Shown: positions 40,516 to 49,151, numbered from the stretch's first letter. The stretch is 64,000 nt of DNA from an uncultured Lachnospiraceae bacterium (GCA_947167155.1 CAMVHB010000003.1:17590-81589); one strand, 5' to 3'. Notes: generated by a model not told the origin, from the letters alone. Numbers and translations: made by a program.

Positions 40516-40742
40516 CAGGCCTTCTTTCTTTCGATCATCTGAAGCATAGCATCCACTGAATTGAAGTTTTCGGGAAGCATATCGGTGGGCGTGATCTTCA
40601 CGTCAAACTCTGCCTCTATCTCCGCGACGATCGTTATGAGACCGAAAGAATCGATGAGGTGATCATCTATGAGTGCTGTTTCTTCCTCATACTCAACACC
40701 ATCATTTACATTGTTAAGGATCTCAAGCAGTTTTTCTCTCAT
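40515..40742 (-). CDS. acyl/aminoacyl carrier protein (DltC-like)
   Basis: A 75-residue four-helix carrier protein. The phosphopantetheine attachment Ser is in LIDSFGLITIV (about residue 32), and the acidic helix 2 (AEIEAEFDVKI) fits partner docking. It should carry the residue activated by the adenylating enzyme at 41907-43430 and hand it to the MBOAT. Start at the ATG at 40742 with AAGGAG eight bases upstream; the upstream decarboxylase stops at 40745. A 4'-phosphopantetheinyl transferase is needed but is not in the window. Confidence 0.93.
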   Translation of the reverse strand: MREKLLEILNNVNDGVEYEEETALIDDHLIDSFGLITIVAEIEAEFDVKITPTDMLPENFNSVDAMLQMIERKKA

Positions 40743-40744
40743 TA

Positions 40745-41926
40745 TCAATTCTCCTTCCTGCGTTCCATATGAAAATCTGTTGTTTCTCTCATCTCACGGG
40801 CAAGAGACAATTCTCCTCCCGAAAGTATGTATACCGCCGGAAGCTCATGACTCAAAAACAATGCCATGCCCTCGTCCGCGGAATACGCGCCTGCCTTTTC
40901 AAATATGAGCCTGTCTCCTATCCTGATATCGGAAAGCGGGACGTTTCTTACCATCACATCATTTATGGTGCAGAGGATCCCGGCTATGGACCAGGTCTTT
41001 TCCTCTCCCTGCCTTGCGGGAACCTGCGTGATGCAGGGAATGCTCATTCCGCCTATCTGTCCGTCATACTGGAGCTGATGTATCCCTCCGTCCGTCAGAA
41101 GATAATTCACTCCTTCATTGCTCTTCTCGTCCATGACCTCGGTCACATAAAAGCCTGTTTCCGCGGAGAGAAACCTCCCGAGCTCTATCGTAACGGGAGC
41201 GGTTTCAGACGCTTCACAAACCGCGTTTTCAAAAATCTCCCACTCCTCATCACTTATCGTCTGCCTTTTGTCATGTACGAAATAACTTACGAAAAGCCCG
41301 GGACCGTACTCGATCCTCTCTATCGGGACAGCATATTTAACTTTCAGTTCCTGCACAAAAGAGGCGACAGCCGAAAGCTCTTCGGCCATCTTTTTGAAAT
41401 TATTCTTCTGAGTGCCGGGGAAATAATGGATGCCGGCTATCTTTACGAAGGGATCCTTTCCTTCGGACGCTATTCTTTCAATGACCTCCCTCTCCATCCC
41501 GAACTTGTTCCCGGAGGTGAGTCGGGGATAGACAAGTACAGTCCTCTTTGCCTCATGCGCGAGCTGCCGAAGAAGAAGGAACTGGTGATATGACTCCGCC
41601 GTAAAGACGGGAAGGACCTCGTTTTCCTCGAATATCCTTTTTGTCTCTTCAGGCTTTTTGATAACTCCTGAGATAAACATCTTTTCCGGCCGGACACCGC
41701 ATTCCTTCGCGATCAGGTATTCACCGAAGGAGCAGATCTCAAACCTGTCCACATGGGGCTTCATCCCGTTTATAAGAAACGGATTTGCCTTAATCGCAAA
41801 GCACACTTCAGCCGAAGAAGGAAGGTGCTTGCGAAGGGCAGTGACCTTGTCTGAAAGCCCGTCGGTATCATATATGTAAAAGGGCGTCTTATATCTTTCA
41901 GCTGCTTCAAAAACCTGCTTTTTCAT
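40745..41926 (-). CDS. PLP-dependent fold-III decarboxylase (LysA/ODC superfamily)
   Basis: A 393-residue alanine-racemase-fold decarboxylase. The PLP Lys is in CFAIKANPF (about residue 45); IEYGPGLF corresponds to the phosphate-binding loop, and GILCTINDVM matches the catalytic C-x-x-x-D at the dimer interface of diaminopimelate/ornithine decarboxylases. It resembles decarboxylases found with carrier proteins and acyl ligases in other surface-modification clusters. Overlapping the adenylation gene by 20 bases, it is clearly part of the dlt-like operon. It may make an amine that is activated or attached, or modify the amino acid before activation; the substrate is unknown. Confidence 0.9.
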   Translation of the reverse strand: MKKQVFEAAERYKTPFYIYDTDGLSDKVTALRKHLPSSAEVCFAIKANPFLINGMKPHVDRFEICSFGEYLIAKECGVRPEKMFISGVIKKPEETKRIFEENEVLPVFTAESYHQFLLLRQLAHEAKRTVLVYPRLTSGNKFGMEREVIERIASEGKDPFVKIAGIHYFPGTQKNNFKKMAEELSAVASFVQELKVKYAVPIERIEYGPGLFVSYFVHDKRQTISDEEWEIFENAVCEASETAPVTIELGRFLSAETGFYVTEVMDEKSNEGVNYLLTDGGIHQLQYDGQIGGMSIPCITQVPARQGEEKTWSIAGILCTINDVMVRNVPLSDIRIGDRLIFEKAGAYSADEGMALFLSHELPAVYILSGGELSLAREMRETTDFHMERRKEN

Positions 41927-43430
41927 TCAGCACCTTTCTGTCTATCTTTCCGTTGTGATTAAGTGGCATCGAGTCAAGCATGATGAACCTGTTAGGTATC
42001 ATATATGCCGGGAGCTTTTCATTAAGGACCTTTCTTACTTCTTTTTTGTCCGCTGTACCTGTATAGAAGCAGACAAGCATCCCGTTTTCCTTGTTGAAGA
42101 CGCAGGCGGTCTGGCTTACATCAGGAGCCTTTGATATCGCGTTTTCTATCTCTTCAAGCTCGATCCTGTGCCCCATACGCTTGATCTGAAAATCCTTCCG
42201 TCCCGCGAAATAGAGCTCTCCGTCCTCCTTGTATGACGCAAGATCGCCTGTCCTGTAGGTAAATTCTTTTGTCCCATCGCCCGTATCCATCATGAGAAAT
42301 GCCTTGTTTGTCTCTTCATCGCTTCCGAAATAGCCCTTTGTCATGCACTCTCCGGATACGCAGATCTCCCCTTCCACATCCTTTTCATGAATGATATTTC
42401 CATCCTTGTCCGCGATGAAAACCTTTCTTCCCGGGAAGACCTTTCCGAGCGGGAGCTTTGATTCTGTTGAAAAGTCCTTCGGCATCTCATAATAGGTGCA
42501 GTTGCAGGTGATCTCAGTGGGACCGTAAAGGTTCACATATTCGGTTTCAGGAAGCGCTTTCCTCCAGATATTGAGCTGCTTTACAGGCATCGCCTGCCCT
42601 GAGAAGAGGACCTTTCTGACCTTTTCGGGGATACGATAAGAAAAGATATCCATGCCCGAAAGGATCGAAAGCGCCGGGACAGCCCAGATGAGTATCGTGA
42701 TATCGTTGTCGCAGAGGAAGTCCATGAGCTTCGGCGGGACGCTGAAATAATCCTTATGTATCATCACAAGAGTCGCGCCTGTCTTTGCTGATGAATAAAG
42801 GTCTTTTACGGATATGTCAAAATCAAGCGGTGCCTGGTTTCCGATCCGGTCGTCCTCCCGGATCCCGAAAATATCAACGAAGTCGTCAATAAATTTCATG
42901 ACAGAATTCATCGGAACCACGACTCCCTTCGGGGTACCTGTCGTCCCTGATGTGAACATCACGTAGAGAGGATCATCAATAGCAGCAGAAGCCTTCCGCT
43001 CTGAAAGCAGCGCCTCGTCTGCATCACCCGAGTCTCTTAAGTCCTTCGCATTAAATATCTTTCCCTGAAAGCCTGCTTTTTCAAGCTTTTCCATTCCGTC
43101 GTCATCAGTGATCACAGCCGGGGGATTAAGGACATTTATTATCTTCATGAGGCGCTCCGCGGGCTGCTCCTGCGACACGGGAACATAGGTGCCGCCGGCA
43201 TAGACTATCCCGTAAAAGCACGATAATGTGAGCGCGCCCTTTTCCATGAACACCGGGATGAAGGAATGTGCTCCCACTTCCTTTGAAAGTGCTGTCCCTA
43301 TCGCTTTTGCATCGCGAACCAGTTCTTCAAAGGTCAGGGTATAGTCAGGTCCCTCAACAGCATTTTTTTTTGGATCTCTCCTGCAGGTTTCTTCGATATA
43401 ATCCGTCACCCGCCGTGTATCTTCAGCCAT
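41907..43430 (-). CDS. DltA-like amino acid adenylation enzyme
   Basis: A 507-residue AMP-forming ligase that activates a carboxylate and loads it on the carrier protein. Adenylation motifs are clear: MFTSGTTGTPKGV, NLYGPTEITC, YRTGDLASYKEDGELYFAGR and the C-terminal catalytic Lys in NHNGKIDRKVL. It is most like D-alanine ligase DltA, but the FLFCGE-type segment of DltA reads VLFSGQ here, changing the pocket Cys to Ser. A different or relaxed amino acid specificity is therefore possible. Start at the ATG at 43430 behind an AAGGG site; an upstream in-frame TTG at 43463 is less likely. Confidence 0.9.
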   Translation of the reverse strand: MAEDTRRVTDYIEETCRRDPKKNAVEGPDYTLTFEELVRDAKAIGTALSKEVGAHSFIPVFMEKGALTLSCFYGIVYAGGTYVPVSQEQPAERLMKIINVLNPPAVITDDDGMEKLEKAGFQGKIFNAKDLRDSGDADEALLSERKASAAIDDPLYVMFTSGTTGTPKGVVVPMNSVMKFIDDFVDIFGIREDDRIGNQAPLDFDISVKDLYSSAKTGATLVMIHKDYFSVPPKLMDFLCDNDITILIWAVPALSILSGMDIFSYRIPEKVRKVLFSGQAMPVKQLNIWRKALPETEYVNLYGPTEITCNCTYYEMPKDFSTESKLPLGKVFPGRKVFIADKDGNIIHEKDVEGEICVSGECMTKGYFGSDEETNKAFLMMDTGDGTKEFTYRTGDLASYKEDGELYFAGRKDFQIKRMGHRIELEEIENAISKAPDVSQTACVFNKENGMLVCFYTGTADKKEVRKVLNEKLPAYMIPNRFIMLDSMPLNHNGKIDRKVLNEKAGF

Positions 43431-43478
43431 TTTTTCCCTTTCCGGATAAAACGTATACTTCAAAACACAATCTGTTTC

Positions 43479-43507
43479 ATTATAGGAACTTATACTTTTT
43501 TTTGCAA
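43479..43507 (-). promoter_or_regulatory. promoter of the dlt-like operon
   Basis: Minus strand TTGCAA (43507-43502), a 17-base spacer and TATAAT (43484-43479), about 48 bases before the ATG at 43430. TTGCAA is a palindrome and lies 17 bases from a weak GATGAT on the plus strand, so it might also serve the divergent rlmI gene; the latter is weak. Confidence 0.8.
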
Positions 43508-43550
43508 CAGAAAGACAAATGTGCGATGATGAGGGACGGAGGTTTTCATT

Positions 43551-44783
43551 ATGGAAGTTACGCTGAAAAAAGGCGGCGGCCGTGCCTTAAAGAGCGGCGG
43601 CGCGTTTGTATATGATAATGAGATAGACAGTCTCAAGGGAGACTTTGAAAACGGGGACATCGTGAAGGTCCTCGACTTTGACGGCTTCTTCTTAGGCTAC
43701 GGCTTCATCAATATGAACTCAGTCATCAGGATAAGGATGCTGTCTCGCTATCGAAAAGAGCCACCGGATGCAGAGTTTTTCAAGGAAAGAGTCAGAGCCG
43801 CATGGGAGCTTCGAAAAGCTGTCGTCGATACAAGTTCCTGCAGGATCATTTTTGGCGAGGCGGACTTTCTGCCCGGGCTTACGGTAGACAAATATGAGGA
43901 CATCCTGGTCTTTGAATGCCTCGCCCTCGGGATGAAAAAGCTTCTTCCGATTGTTATTCCTGCTCTGCTTTCTGTGCTTTCAGAGGACGGGATTGATATA
44001 CGCGGTGTGTATGAAAGAAGTGACGCCCCGGTCATCAAAAAAGAGGGGCTTGAAAGCGCAAAAGGCTGGTACTTTAAAAAGGATCCCGCAGATGATATAC
44101 CGACAAATATCATCATTACCGAAAACGGGATCAAATACAGAGTTGACTTTGAAAACGGTCAGAAGACGGGCTTCTTCCTTGATCAGAAGAACAACAGAAG
44201 ATTGCTCCATGACCTTGTGGAGAGACTTAAGAAGGACGGCGATACGGTGTCAGTCCTCGACTGCTTCACCCATATGGGGACTTTCGCGCTGAATGCCGCA
44301 AAGGGCGGCGCTGACAAAGTCATCGCTCTTGATATTTCATCAACGGCGATAGAGGCCGCAAGGGAAAATGCTTTGATGAACGATCTTTCTGACAGGGTTT
44401 CTTTCATTGAATGCGATGTATTTGAAAAACTCCCGCAGCTCATATCGGAAGGGGAAAAATTCGATATCGTCGTTCTCGATCCTCCGGCATTTACGAAGTC
44501 AAGAGAGGCTACAAAACGCGCCATAGCCGGGTATCGCGAGATCAATATGAGAGGACTTTCTCTTGTCCGTGAGAGGGGTTTCCTTCTCACCTGCTCCTGC
44601 TCCCACTTCATGACAAATGAGCTTTTCACGAAGATGATGCGCGAGGCTGCAAAAGGCGCAAAAAAAAGGATAAGGCAATTATCCTTTTCGCAGCAGGCTC
44701 CGGACCACCCCGTTCTCATAAATTCGGAAGAGAATTCGTATTATCTCAAATTCTTCATTTTCCAGGTGATGACGGAGAAGTAG
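43551..44783 (+). CDS. rlmI: class I 23S rRNA methyltransferase, RlmI-like
   Basis: A 410-residue SAM-dependent RNA methyltransferase with an N-terminal PUA domain (GGGRALKSGGAFVYDNEID) and a C-terminal Rossmann methyltransferase: VLDCFTHMGTFALNAAKGGA (SAM site), VLDPPAFTKS and a closing LTCSCSHFM with the catalytic Cys. E. coli RlmI methylates C1962 of 23S rRNA; target position here is inferred. GGAGG precedes the ATG at 43551. Its 3' end overlaps the convergent GH78-like gene by 29 bases. Confidence 0.93.
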   Translation: MEVTLKKGGGRALKSGGAFVYDNEIDSLKGDFENGDIVKVLDFDGFFLGYGFINMNSVIRIRMLSRYRKEPPDAEFFKERVRAAWELRKAVVDTSSCRIIFGEADFLPGLTVDKYEDILVFECLALGMKKLLPIVIPALLSVLSEDGIDIRGVYERSDAPVIKKEGLESAKGWYFKKDPADDIPTNIIITENGIKYRVDFENGQKTGFFLDQKNNRRLLHDLVERLKKDGDTVSVLDCFTHMGTFALNAAKGGADKVIALDISSTAIEAARENALMNDLSDRVSFIECDVFEKLPQLISEGEKFDIVVLDPPAFTKSREATKRAIAGYREINMRGLSLVRERGFLLTCSCSHFMTNELFTKMMREAAKGAKKRIRQLSFSQQAPDHPVLINSEENSYYLKFFIFQVMTEK

Positions 44784-46944
44784 AGCCCTTTCTTTCCATC
44801 CGAAAGACTCTGAGTGTTTCATCGGGAAGGAACTCGTAGCCAAAGATCATCCTCTCACCACCCGGCATTGCAAAAACGCCTTCGCATTTTTCTATGGGCC
44901 AGTACTCGGGCTTGATCGTAAATTCCCCTTTGGAATAATGGATGCCGCAGATATGCTTTATCACAAAGCTTCCTATGGCCGTGAGGTATTCAGGGGTATA
45001 TGCCCCCTTTCTTTCGCAGAGAAGAAGGAGCTGCTTGAAGGCTTCTTCCTTGTAACCGGACTTATAAAGAGTTTCCGGAAGCATAGATATGGCAAGCGGA
45101 CCAAGCGAAGCAGCGGAGAACGAATCCTGCGAAACGATGGTCAAGAGTCTCTCTCCCGCCTCCCTTTTTGTGATATAAATACCATCAGATTCAGGCAGAA
45201 GTTCAAAGGCAAGCGCCCTGATAAGCGCATCAACAGGCAATAGTGAAAGATCCTCTTTTTGAGCGAAAGCATAGCGGTAGGCTTCAAGAGCGCCCTCGCT
45301 TACTTCATGAAAATGCTCTATGTCCTCAAGAAACTCCGCTCTCATCACGCTTTCAAAGGATACATATCCCGCAAGGGTCCTTGCGATATCCTCCAGCAGT
45401 CTCCCTGAATGGCAGAGATATGCGGTTCCCATATCCCTGTATCTGTCAGCCAGAACACTTCTCTCATTTGCGGGCGGAAGATCGTCAGTGCTGTCGCCAA
45501 GCGGAATCCCGAAGTCGACAAGGTACTTCGCCTTCGGATTTTTCTTTCTTTTGAAGCTGGGGCTCATGCCCGGGATCACTGAAGGAACAGCGGCTCTCTT
45601 TTCAAGATAGGAAAACCACCTCTTCATCAGATCATAGTTTTCGAGAAGGACTTTGGCATCTCCCGTAATATCATATATCCTGTAGGAAGCCTCAATGACA
45701 GAATCTCCCCAGCCCGCGTTCTGGAACAAAAGCTTTTTTTCCTTTCCCTTTGGATGGGGCGAAGGATTTGTATTACTCAGATTTCCGCTTCCGCTTTGCC
45801 ATTCAAAGACCCGCTTCAAGTAAAGCCTCATTTCGTCCTCGGATTCCATGAGATCAAGTGCGCCGCGCGCTGCCGCAGAGAGGTATATCATCTTTCCGGC
45901 GCCATTACCTCTTGCAGAATAGCCGTCAGAAAAAAGCCCCGTGAAGAAGCCCTTCTCCGAGTCAATGCATTTTTGAAAGGCGCTGTTCAATGAGTCATTT
46001 GCTGACCGAAAGGCCACCCTCGCTTTCATTTCAGGATAATAAGGTATGGCGGAAAGCTTGAAGTACTTTAAGTCAAAGTCAGCGTCAATGACCGCGTACC
46101 TCATGGAATATATAGAAAAATGAGATGTATAATAATTTGTCCCCCGCTTCGTCCGGTAGCTTATCCTTCGTTTTCTCTCAAGGTTCCTTTCTTCAAAGAC
46201 AGGACTGTCAACAAAGGTAAAGGTGACATTTCCGCCGGCGGGCGCATCATATATCGTAAAGGTGATCCCTCCGGAAACATATCTTCCGAAGTCGCAAAGA
46301 TCAGCGGAAATCCTCTTTGCGGTGACGATATCATGGGCCTTGATATGAGATGAAACAAGAGTCCTGGGATGAGTATCTTCAGGCTTTTTGATATCCAGTT
46401 CTCTGGCAGATCGCGAGAAAACTATCCTTCCGAAGTTCGCATCAAAATTTTCCCCGAGCGTGAGATCGTTCTCCCTTATGGGACCTGCATTTGAAGCCTG
46501 AAAGTTGTTGTCCGAATGCATGACGCAAACACCGTCATTGTAGAGTGCAGCGATCAGCGAAAGATCATTTCCGTAAACGTTTCTCTTCTTTTCGGATATC
46601 GAATAGCTTCTGTACCAGCCGCTTCCGAGTACTGCAGCAAATTCATTCTCACCTTTTTTCAGAAGACTCGTAACATCAAAGGCGCCCACGGGCAGTCCTT
46701 TGAAATAATCAAAGGGACCGGGAAAAAGAATATCATCCGTCACTGATGCGCCATTGATATAGAGCTTTGCTACCCCGTGCACCCCGACATAAAGAATGCA
46801 TTTCTTTCCGGGCTCCATAAAAAACCTCCTGCGAAGATAGCCTGCAGGAGGTCCTATATATCCCGGGAAATTGCTCTCGCCCTGATCCTCTTCCTCGGGA
46901 GATACAAAGGACGCGTATTCAAATATGTCGCCTTTATTGCTCAT
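44755..46944 (-). CDS. GH78 alpha-L-rhamnosidase-like protein with degenerate active site
   Basis: A 729-residue cytoplasmic protein with GH78 architecture. The N-terminal rhamnosidase beta domain is clear (AKLYINGASVTDDILFPGP, VTSLLKKGENEFAAVLGSGW), and the helical barrel keeps NAGWGDSVIEASYRIYDITG and YDLMKRWFSYLE. The catalytic segment, D-x-P-x-R-x-E-R-x-G-W-x-G-D in active enzymes, reads DGYSARGNGAGKM, so the general acid Glu and second Asp are lost; the C-terminal T-T-L-W-E element is also absent. It is shorter than most members. Either a pseudo-enzyme or a strongly diverged activity. A TATAGT box lies about 20 bases before the ATG. Confidence 0.82.
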   Translation of the reverse strand: MSNKGDIFEYASFVSPEEEDQGESNFPGYIGPPAGYLRRRFFMEPGKKCILYVGVHGVAKLYINGASVTDDILFPGPFDYFKGLPVGAFDVTSLLKKGENEFAAVLGSGWYRSYSISEKKRNVYGNDLSLIAALYNDGVCVMHSDNNFQASNAGPIRENDLTLGENFDANFGRIVFSRSARELDIKKPEDTHPRTLVSSHIKAHDIVTAKRISADLCDFGRYVSGGITFTIYDAPAGGNVTFTFVDSPVFEERNLERKRRISYRTKRGTNYYTSHFSIYSMRYAVIDADFDLKYFKLSAIPYYPEMKARVAFRSANDSLNSAFQKCIDSEKGFFTGLFSDGYSARGNGAGKMIYLSAAARGALDLMESEDEMRLYLKRVFEWQSGSGNLSNTNPSPHPKGKEKKLLFQNAGWGDSVIEASYRIYDITGDAKVLLENYDLMKRWFSYLEKRAAVPSVIPGMSPSFKRKKNPKAKYLVDFGIPLGDSTDDLPPANERSVLADRYRDMGTAYLCHSGRLLEDIARTLAGYVSFESVMRAEFLEDIEHFHEVSEGALEAYRYAFAQKEDLSLLPVDALIRALAFELLPESDGIYITKREAGERLLTIVSQDSFSAASLGPLAISMLPETLYKSGYKEEAFKQLLLLCERKGAYTPEYLTAIGSFVIKHICGIHYSKGEFTIKPEYWPIEKCEGVFAMPGGERMIFGYEFLPDETLRVFRMERKGSTSPSSPGK

Positions 46945-46970
46945 TTCAAAAAGAGCTCCAAACTATAGCC

Positions 46971-47159
46971 TCAGGAGATAATGCCATTACCGTCAAGATC
47001 GATCTGGGAGCTCTCCTCCGCCGTCCTTGTGCGCCCCGCTGATGCCAGCTGCTCATAGCAGCGAGCCTCGCAGTCCTGTGCATCAGCTTCGCTTTCATAC
47101 TCGCTCCCGCAGACATCACACTGATAAATCGTCTTCCCCTCTTTTTCGATCGTTTTCAT
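46971..47159 (-). CDS. 62-aa zinc-finger-like small protein
   Basis: A 62-residue protein beginning KTIEKEGKTIYQCDVCGSEY, then DAQDCEARC: two C-x-x-C-like pairs that could bind one zinc, followed by an acidic tail. AGGAGG five bases upstream of the ATG is one of the strongest ribosome sites in the window. I do not recognise a function. It is flanked by the GH78-like gene (26 bases downstream) and the palindromic element upstream. Confidence 0.75.
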   Translation of the reverse strand: MKTIEKEGKTIYQCDVCGSEYESEADAQDCEARCYEQLASAGRTRTAEESSQIDLDGNGIIS

Positions 47160-47206
47160 AACCCGCCTCCTTATTGAAATAAATGCCGGGAAAAGCCCCC
47201 GGGCCC

Positions 47207-47368
47207 TAGTATAGCTGTTCTTAAATACCTCGACTGAATGCTTGCCTGCTTACCCGATAGCACGCACCTGAAAGCCTCGGCGTAGCCCGCTACGCCTGCG
47301 TTTTCAGGCGCGCACTCTCGGGCAAGCATTCGGCGCCTCAGCCGAGTTATTTTGCGACAGCTATACTA
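47207..47368. mobile_element. 162-bp near-palindromic MITE-like element
   Basis: TAGTATAGCTGT at 47207-47218 and its exact inverse ACAGCTATACTA at 47357-47368 bound an element that is an imperfect palindrome throughout. The centre is GGCGTAGC-CC-GCTACGCC (47279-47296), exactly midway. Internal pairs include AATGCTTGCC. If TA is the target duplication, the terminal repeats are GTATAGCTGT and the element fits a non-autonomous IS630/Tc1-type MITE. It contains no coding frame. Together with a short CCGGG/CCCGG hairpin at about 47186-47203 it fills most of the only gap above 300 bases (47160-47475). Confidence 0.75.
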
Positions 47369-47427
47369 AGTCATTATACCATAGCAAAAAAAAGGCTTCC
47401 ACCTTTTACCAAAAGTGAGTCTATATG

Positions 47428-47436
47428 TGTTAGAAT
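47428..47436 (+). promoter_or_regulatory. extended -10 promoter of the FNT gene
   Basis: TGT-TAGAAT with a weak -35 region, about 40 bases before the ATG at 47476. Confidence 0.5.
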
Positions 47437-47475
47437 GCTTTTCGCTCTTGAAGTATTTTTTGGAGGATAATGATA

Positions 47476-48105
47476 ATGGAAAAATTCAAGATATTTCTTT
47501 CGTCCATCCTTGCCGGAATGGCCATTGCGATCGGCGGAATTGCAAATCTCACGCTTGAAAACAAGGTGGCGGGAGCCATCTTTTTCACGGCAGGGCTTTT
47601 CACCGTCTGCGTCTTCGGCTTCCATCTCTTTACAGGAAAAGTCTGCTACGTATTTGAAAACAAGGCGGGATATATCGTAGACCTCATCGTGATATGGCTT
47701 GGAAATCTCGCCGGAGCAGTCATCACGGCATTTCTCGTGCTCCAGACGAGGATATCCGGGATCAATGAAAAGGCTGTAACCATGGCGTCCGCAAAGCTCT
47801 CGCAGAGTCCCCTTAGCGTTTTCATCCTCGGGATCTTCTGCAATATCATGATATATATCGCAGTCGAGGGCTATCGAAGTTCAAAGCACGAGCTTGGAAA
47901 ATACCTCGCCCTCTTCTTCGGAGTGACGGTCTTCGTACTCTGCGGCTTTGAGCACTGCGTCGCGAATATGTTTTATCTTACGATGGCAAATGCCTGGGAT
48001 GCAAAAGCTCTCGTCTTCATTCTTATAAATACCGCAGGAAACATTTTAGGCGGCATTTTGATACCGGCAGTGAGACTTGTGATAAACAAAAAAGAGGGGG
48101 CATGA
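47476..48105 (+). CDS. formate/nitrite transporter family channel
   Basis: Pentameric channel for small monovalent anions (formate, nitrite or hydrosulfide). The 209-residue protein has six membrane helices and the FNT hallmarks: FHLFTGKVCYVF for the re-entrant pore loop and GFEHCVANMFYLTMA carrying the pore His. It is shorter than FocA (about 285 residues) and nearer to compact NirC-like members. Of two ATG codons the one at 47476 is better spaced from GGAGG (47462-47466 region). The anion cannot be decided from sequence. Confidence 0.93.
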   Translation: MEKFKIFLSSILAGMAIAIGGIANLTLENKVAGAIFFTAGLFTVCVFGFHLFTGKVCYVFENKAGYIVDLIVIWLGNLAGAVITAFLVLQTRISGINEKAVTMASAKLSQSPLSVFILGIFCNIMIYIAVEGYRSSKHELGKYLALFFGVTVFVLCGFEHCVANMFYLTMANAWDAKALVFILINTAGNILGGILIPAVRLVINKKEGA

Positions 48106-48120
48106 GGTCCCACTCTTTTT
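48088..48120. terminator. bidirectional terminator, FNT/Pr6Pr genes
   Basis: AAAAAGAG and GGG pair with CCC and CTCTTTTT around the FNT stop codon with a single mismatch; both strands end in runs of T. Separates two convergent genes. Confidence 0.75.
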
Positions 48121-48735
48121 CTATCTATTGACTGCTTTCCGAAGCAGCCGAAGTATCAGCCCGAGCAGGAAGGTTCCAAGGTATATCCCGGCGATCCAGA
48201 GTACCGTAGCCCAAACAGGCTGGTTGTAGACTCGAAGGAAGGGATAGGGTCCGTCAACAACGCGGGTCCCGTTCAATATCAGCATTATTATCCCGTAGAT
48301 GAGCGTCGGCATCGTTGCAAGGAAATTGTCTTTTACGGAAAGCCTTTCTCCCTTTTCAAAAAAGATGAAGGAGACGATCGACAAAAGCGGGCAGAGAAGA
48401 TGATGGAACTTGAGCTGGTTTTCGATCATCATCTTATAAAAGCTTCCCACTGCCGGGGTGAGCACGAAGAGTGAGATAAGGAAGGTCACGAAGAGCATGA
48501 TCGTCGTGATGAAACGAAGCAGCGAAAGCCACTTCGGAAGCTCCCCTTCTTTGTTTCGAAAGATAAAGATCACAACGAATATCCCGGCGATCAAAGCCAG
48601 AAGGTTTGAAAGCCTTGTGTAATAGACAAGCACTCCGACCGTGATCCCGCCGTTTCTCGTTATCAGGATTGCAAAGGATATCACCTCAAGGATAATGATG
48701 ATAAGATTGCTGACAAGCGCCAATGTCTTTCTCAT
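48121..48735 (-). CDS. Pr6Pr/FAR-17a-like integral membrane protein
   Basis: A 204-residue protein with about six membrane helices and the pattern of the Pr6Pr family (FAR-17a/AIG1-like): a Tyr-Thr-Arg-Leu-Ser-Asn segment after helix 2, a conserved His pair in QLKFHHLLCPLLSIV, and Asn-Gly-Thr in the next loop. AIG1-type homologues in animals are membrane Thr-dependent hydrolases; in bacteria the role is unknown. GGAGG lies before the ATG. Confidence 0.8.
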   Translation of the reverse strand: MRKTLALVSNLIIIILEVISFAILITRNGGITVGVLVYYTRLSNLLALIAGIFVVIFIFRNKEGELPKWLSLLRFITTIMLFVTFLISLFVLTPAVGSFYKMMIENQLKFHHLLCPLLSIVSFIFFEKGERLSVKDNFLATMPTLIYGIIMLILNGTRVVDGPYPFLRVYNQPVWATVLWIAGIYLGTFLLGLILRLLRKAVNR

Positions 48736-48753
48736 ATCGCCTCCAAAAAAAAG

Positions 48754-49140
48754 TTAAGCCTTCTTGTTTCTTGCCTTTTCAAGGAATCTGTCTGCATTGA
48801 CTATGAACCTCTCGTGGGTTCCGCTTCCTATCTCGCCGGCTTCATCAAAAGCCTTCACATCAAACGAAAGTCTTCTCCTGTCGATCTCTGTGAGAGTCGC
48901 AACTACCCTTACTCGGCTCCCCGGTAGTGTGGGTGATGTATGTTTGATATTCACAGCTGTCCCGACTGTGGTATCGCCTTCAGGAAGGTGATCTGCAACC
49001 GCAAGCAGCGATGCCTTTTCCATCAGAGTGATCATCTCAGGCGTAGCGTAAACATCCAGTCCGCCGCTTCCTTTGGTGGAGGCGAGCTTTTCTTTTGTAA
49101 CCTCTTCAGTAAGTTCATATGAAAGTCCTGTTTCAAGCAT
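48754..49140 (-). CDS. hotdog-fold thioesterase, FlK-like
   Basis: A 128-residue single hotdog domain similar to fluoroacetyl-CoA-specific-type thioesterases and their Clostridial homologues. Visible: VYATPEMITLMEKAS, GTAVNIKHTSPTLPGSRVRV and GSGTHERFIV. It probably hydrolyses a short acyl-CoA or scavenges a toxic one. GGAG precedes the ATG at 49140. It lies between a membrane protein and a GH5 enzyme on the same strand with gaps of 18 and 11 bases. Confidence 0.88.
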   Translation of the reverse strand: MLETGLSYELTEEVTKEKLASTKGSGGLDVYATPEMITLMEKASLLAVADHLPEGDTTVGTAVNIKHTSPTLPGSRVRVVATLTEIDRRRLSFDVKAFDEAGEIGSGTHERFIVNADRFLEKARNKKA

Positions 49141-49151
49141 ATCGGTCTCCT

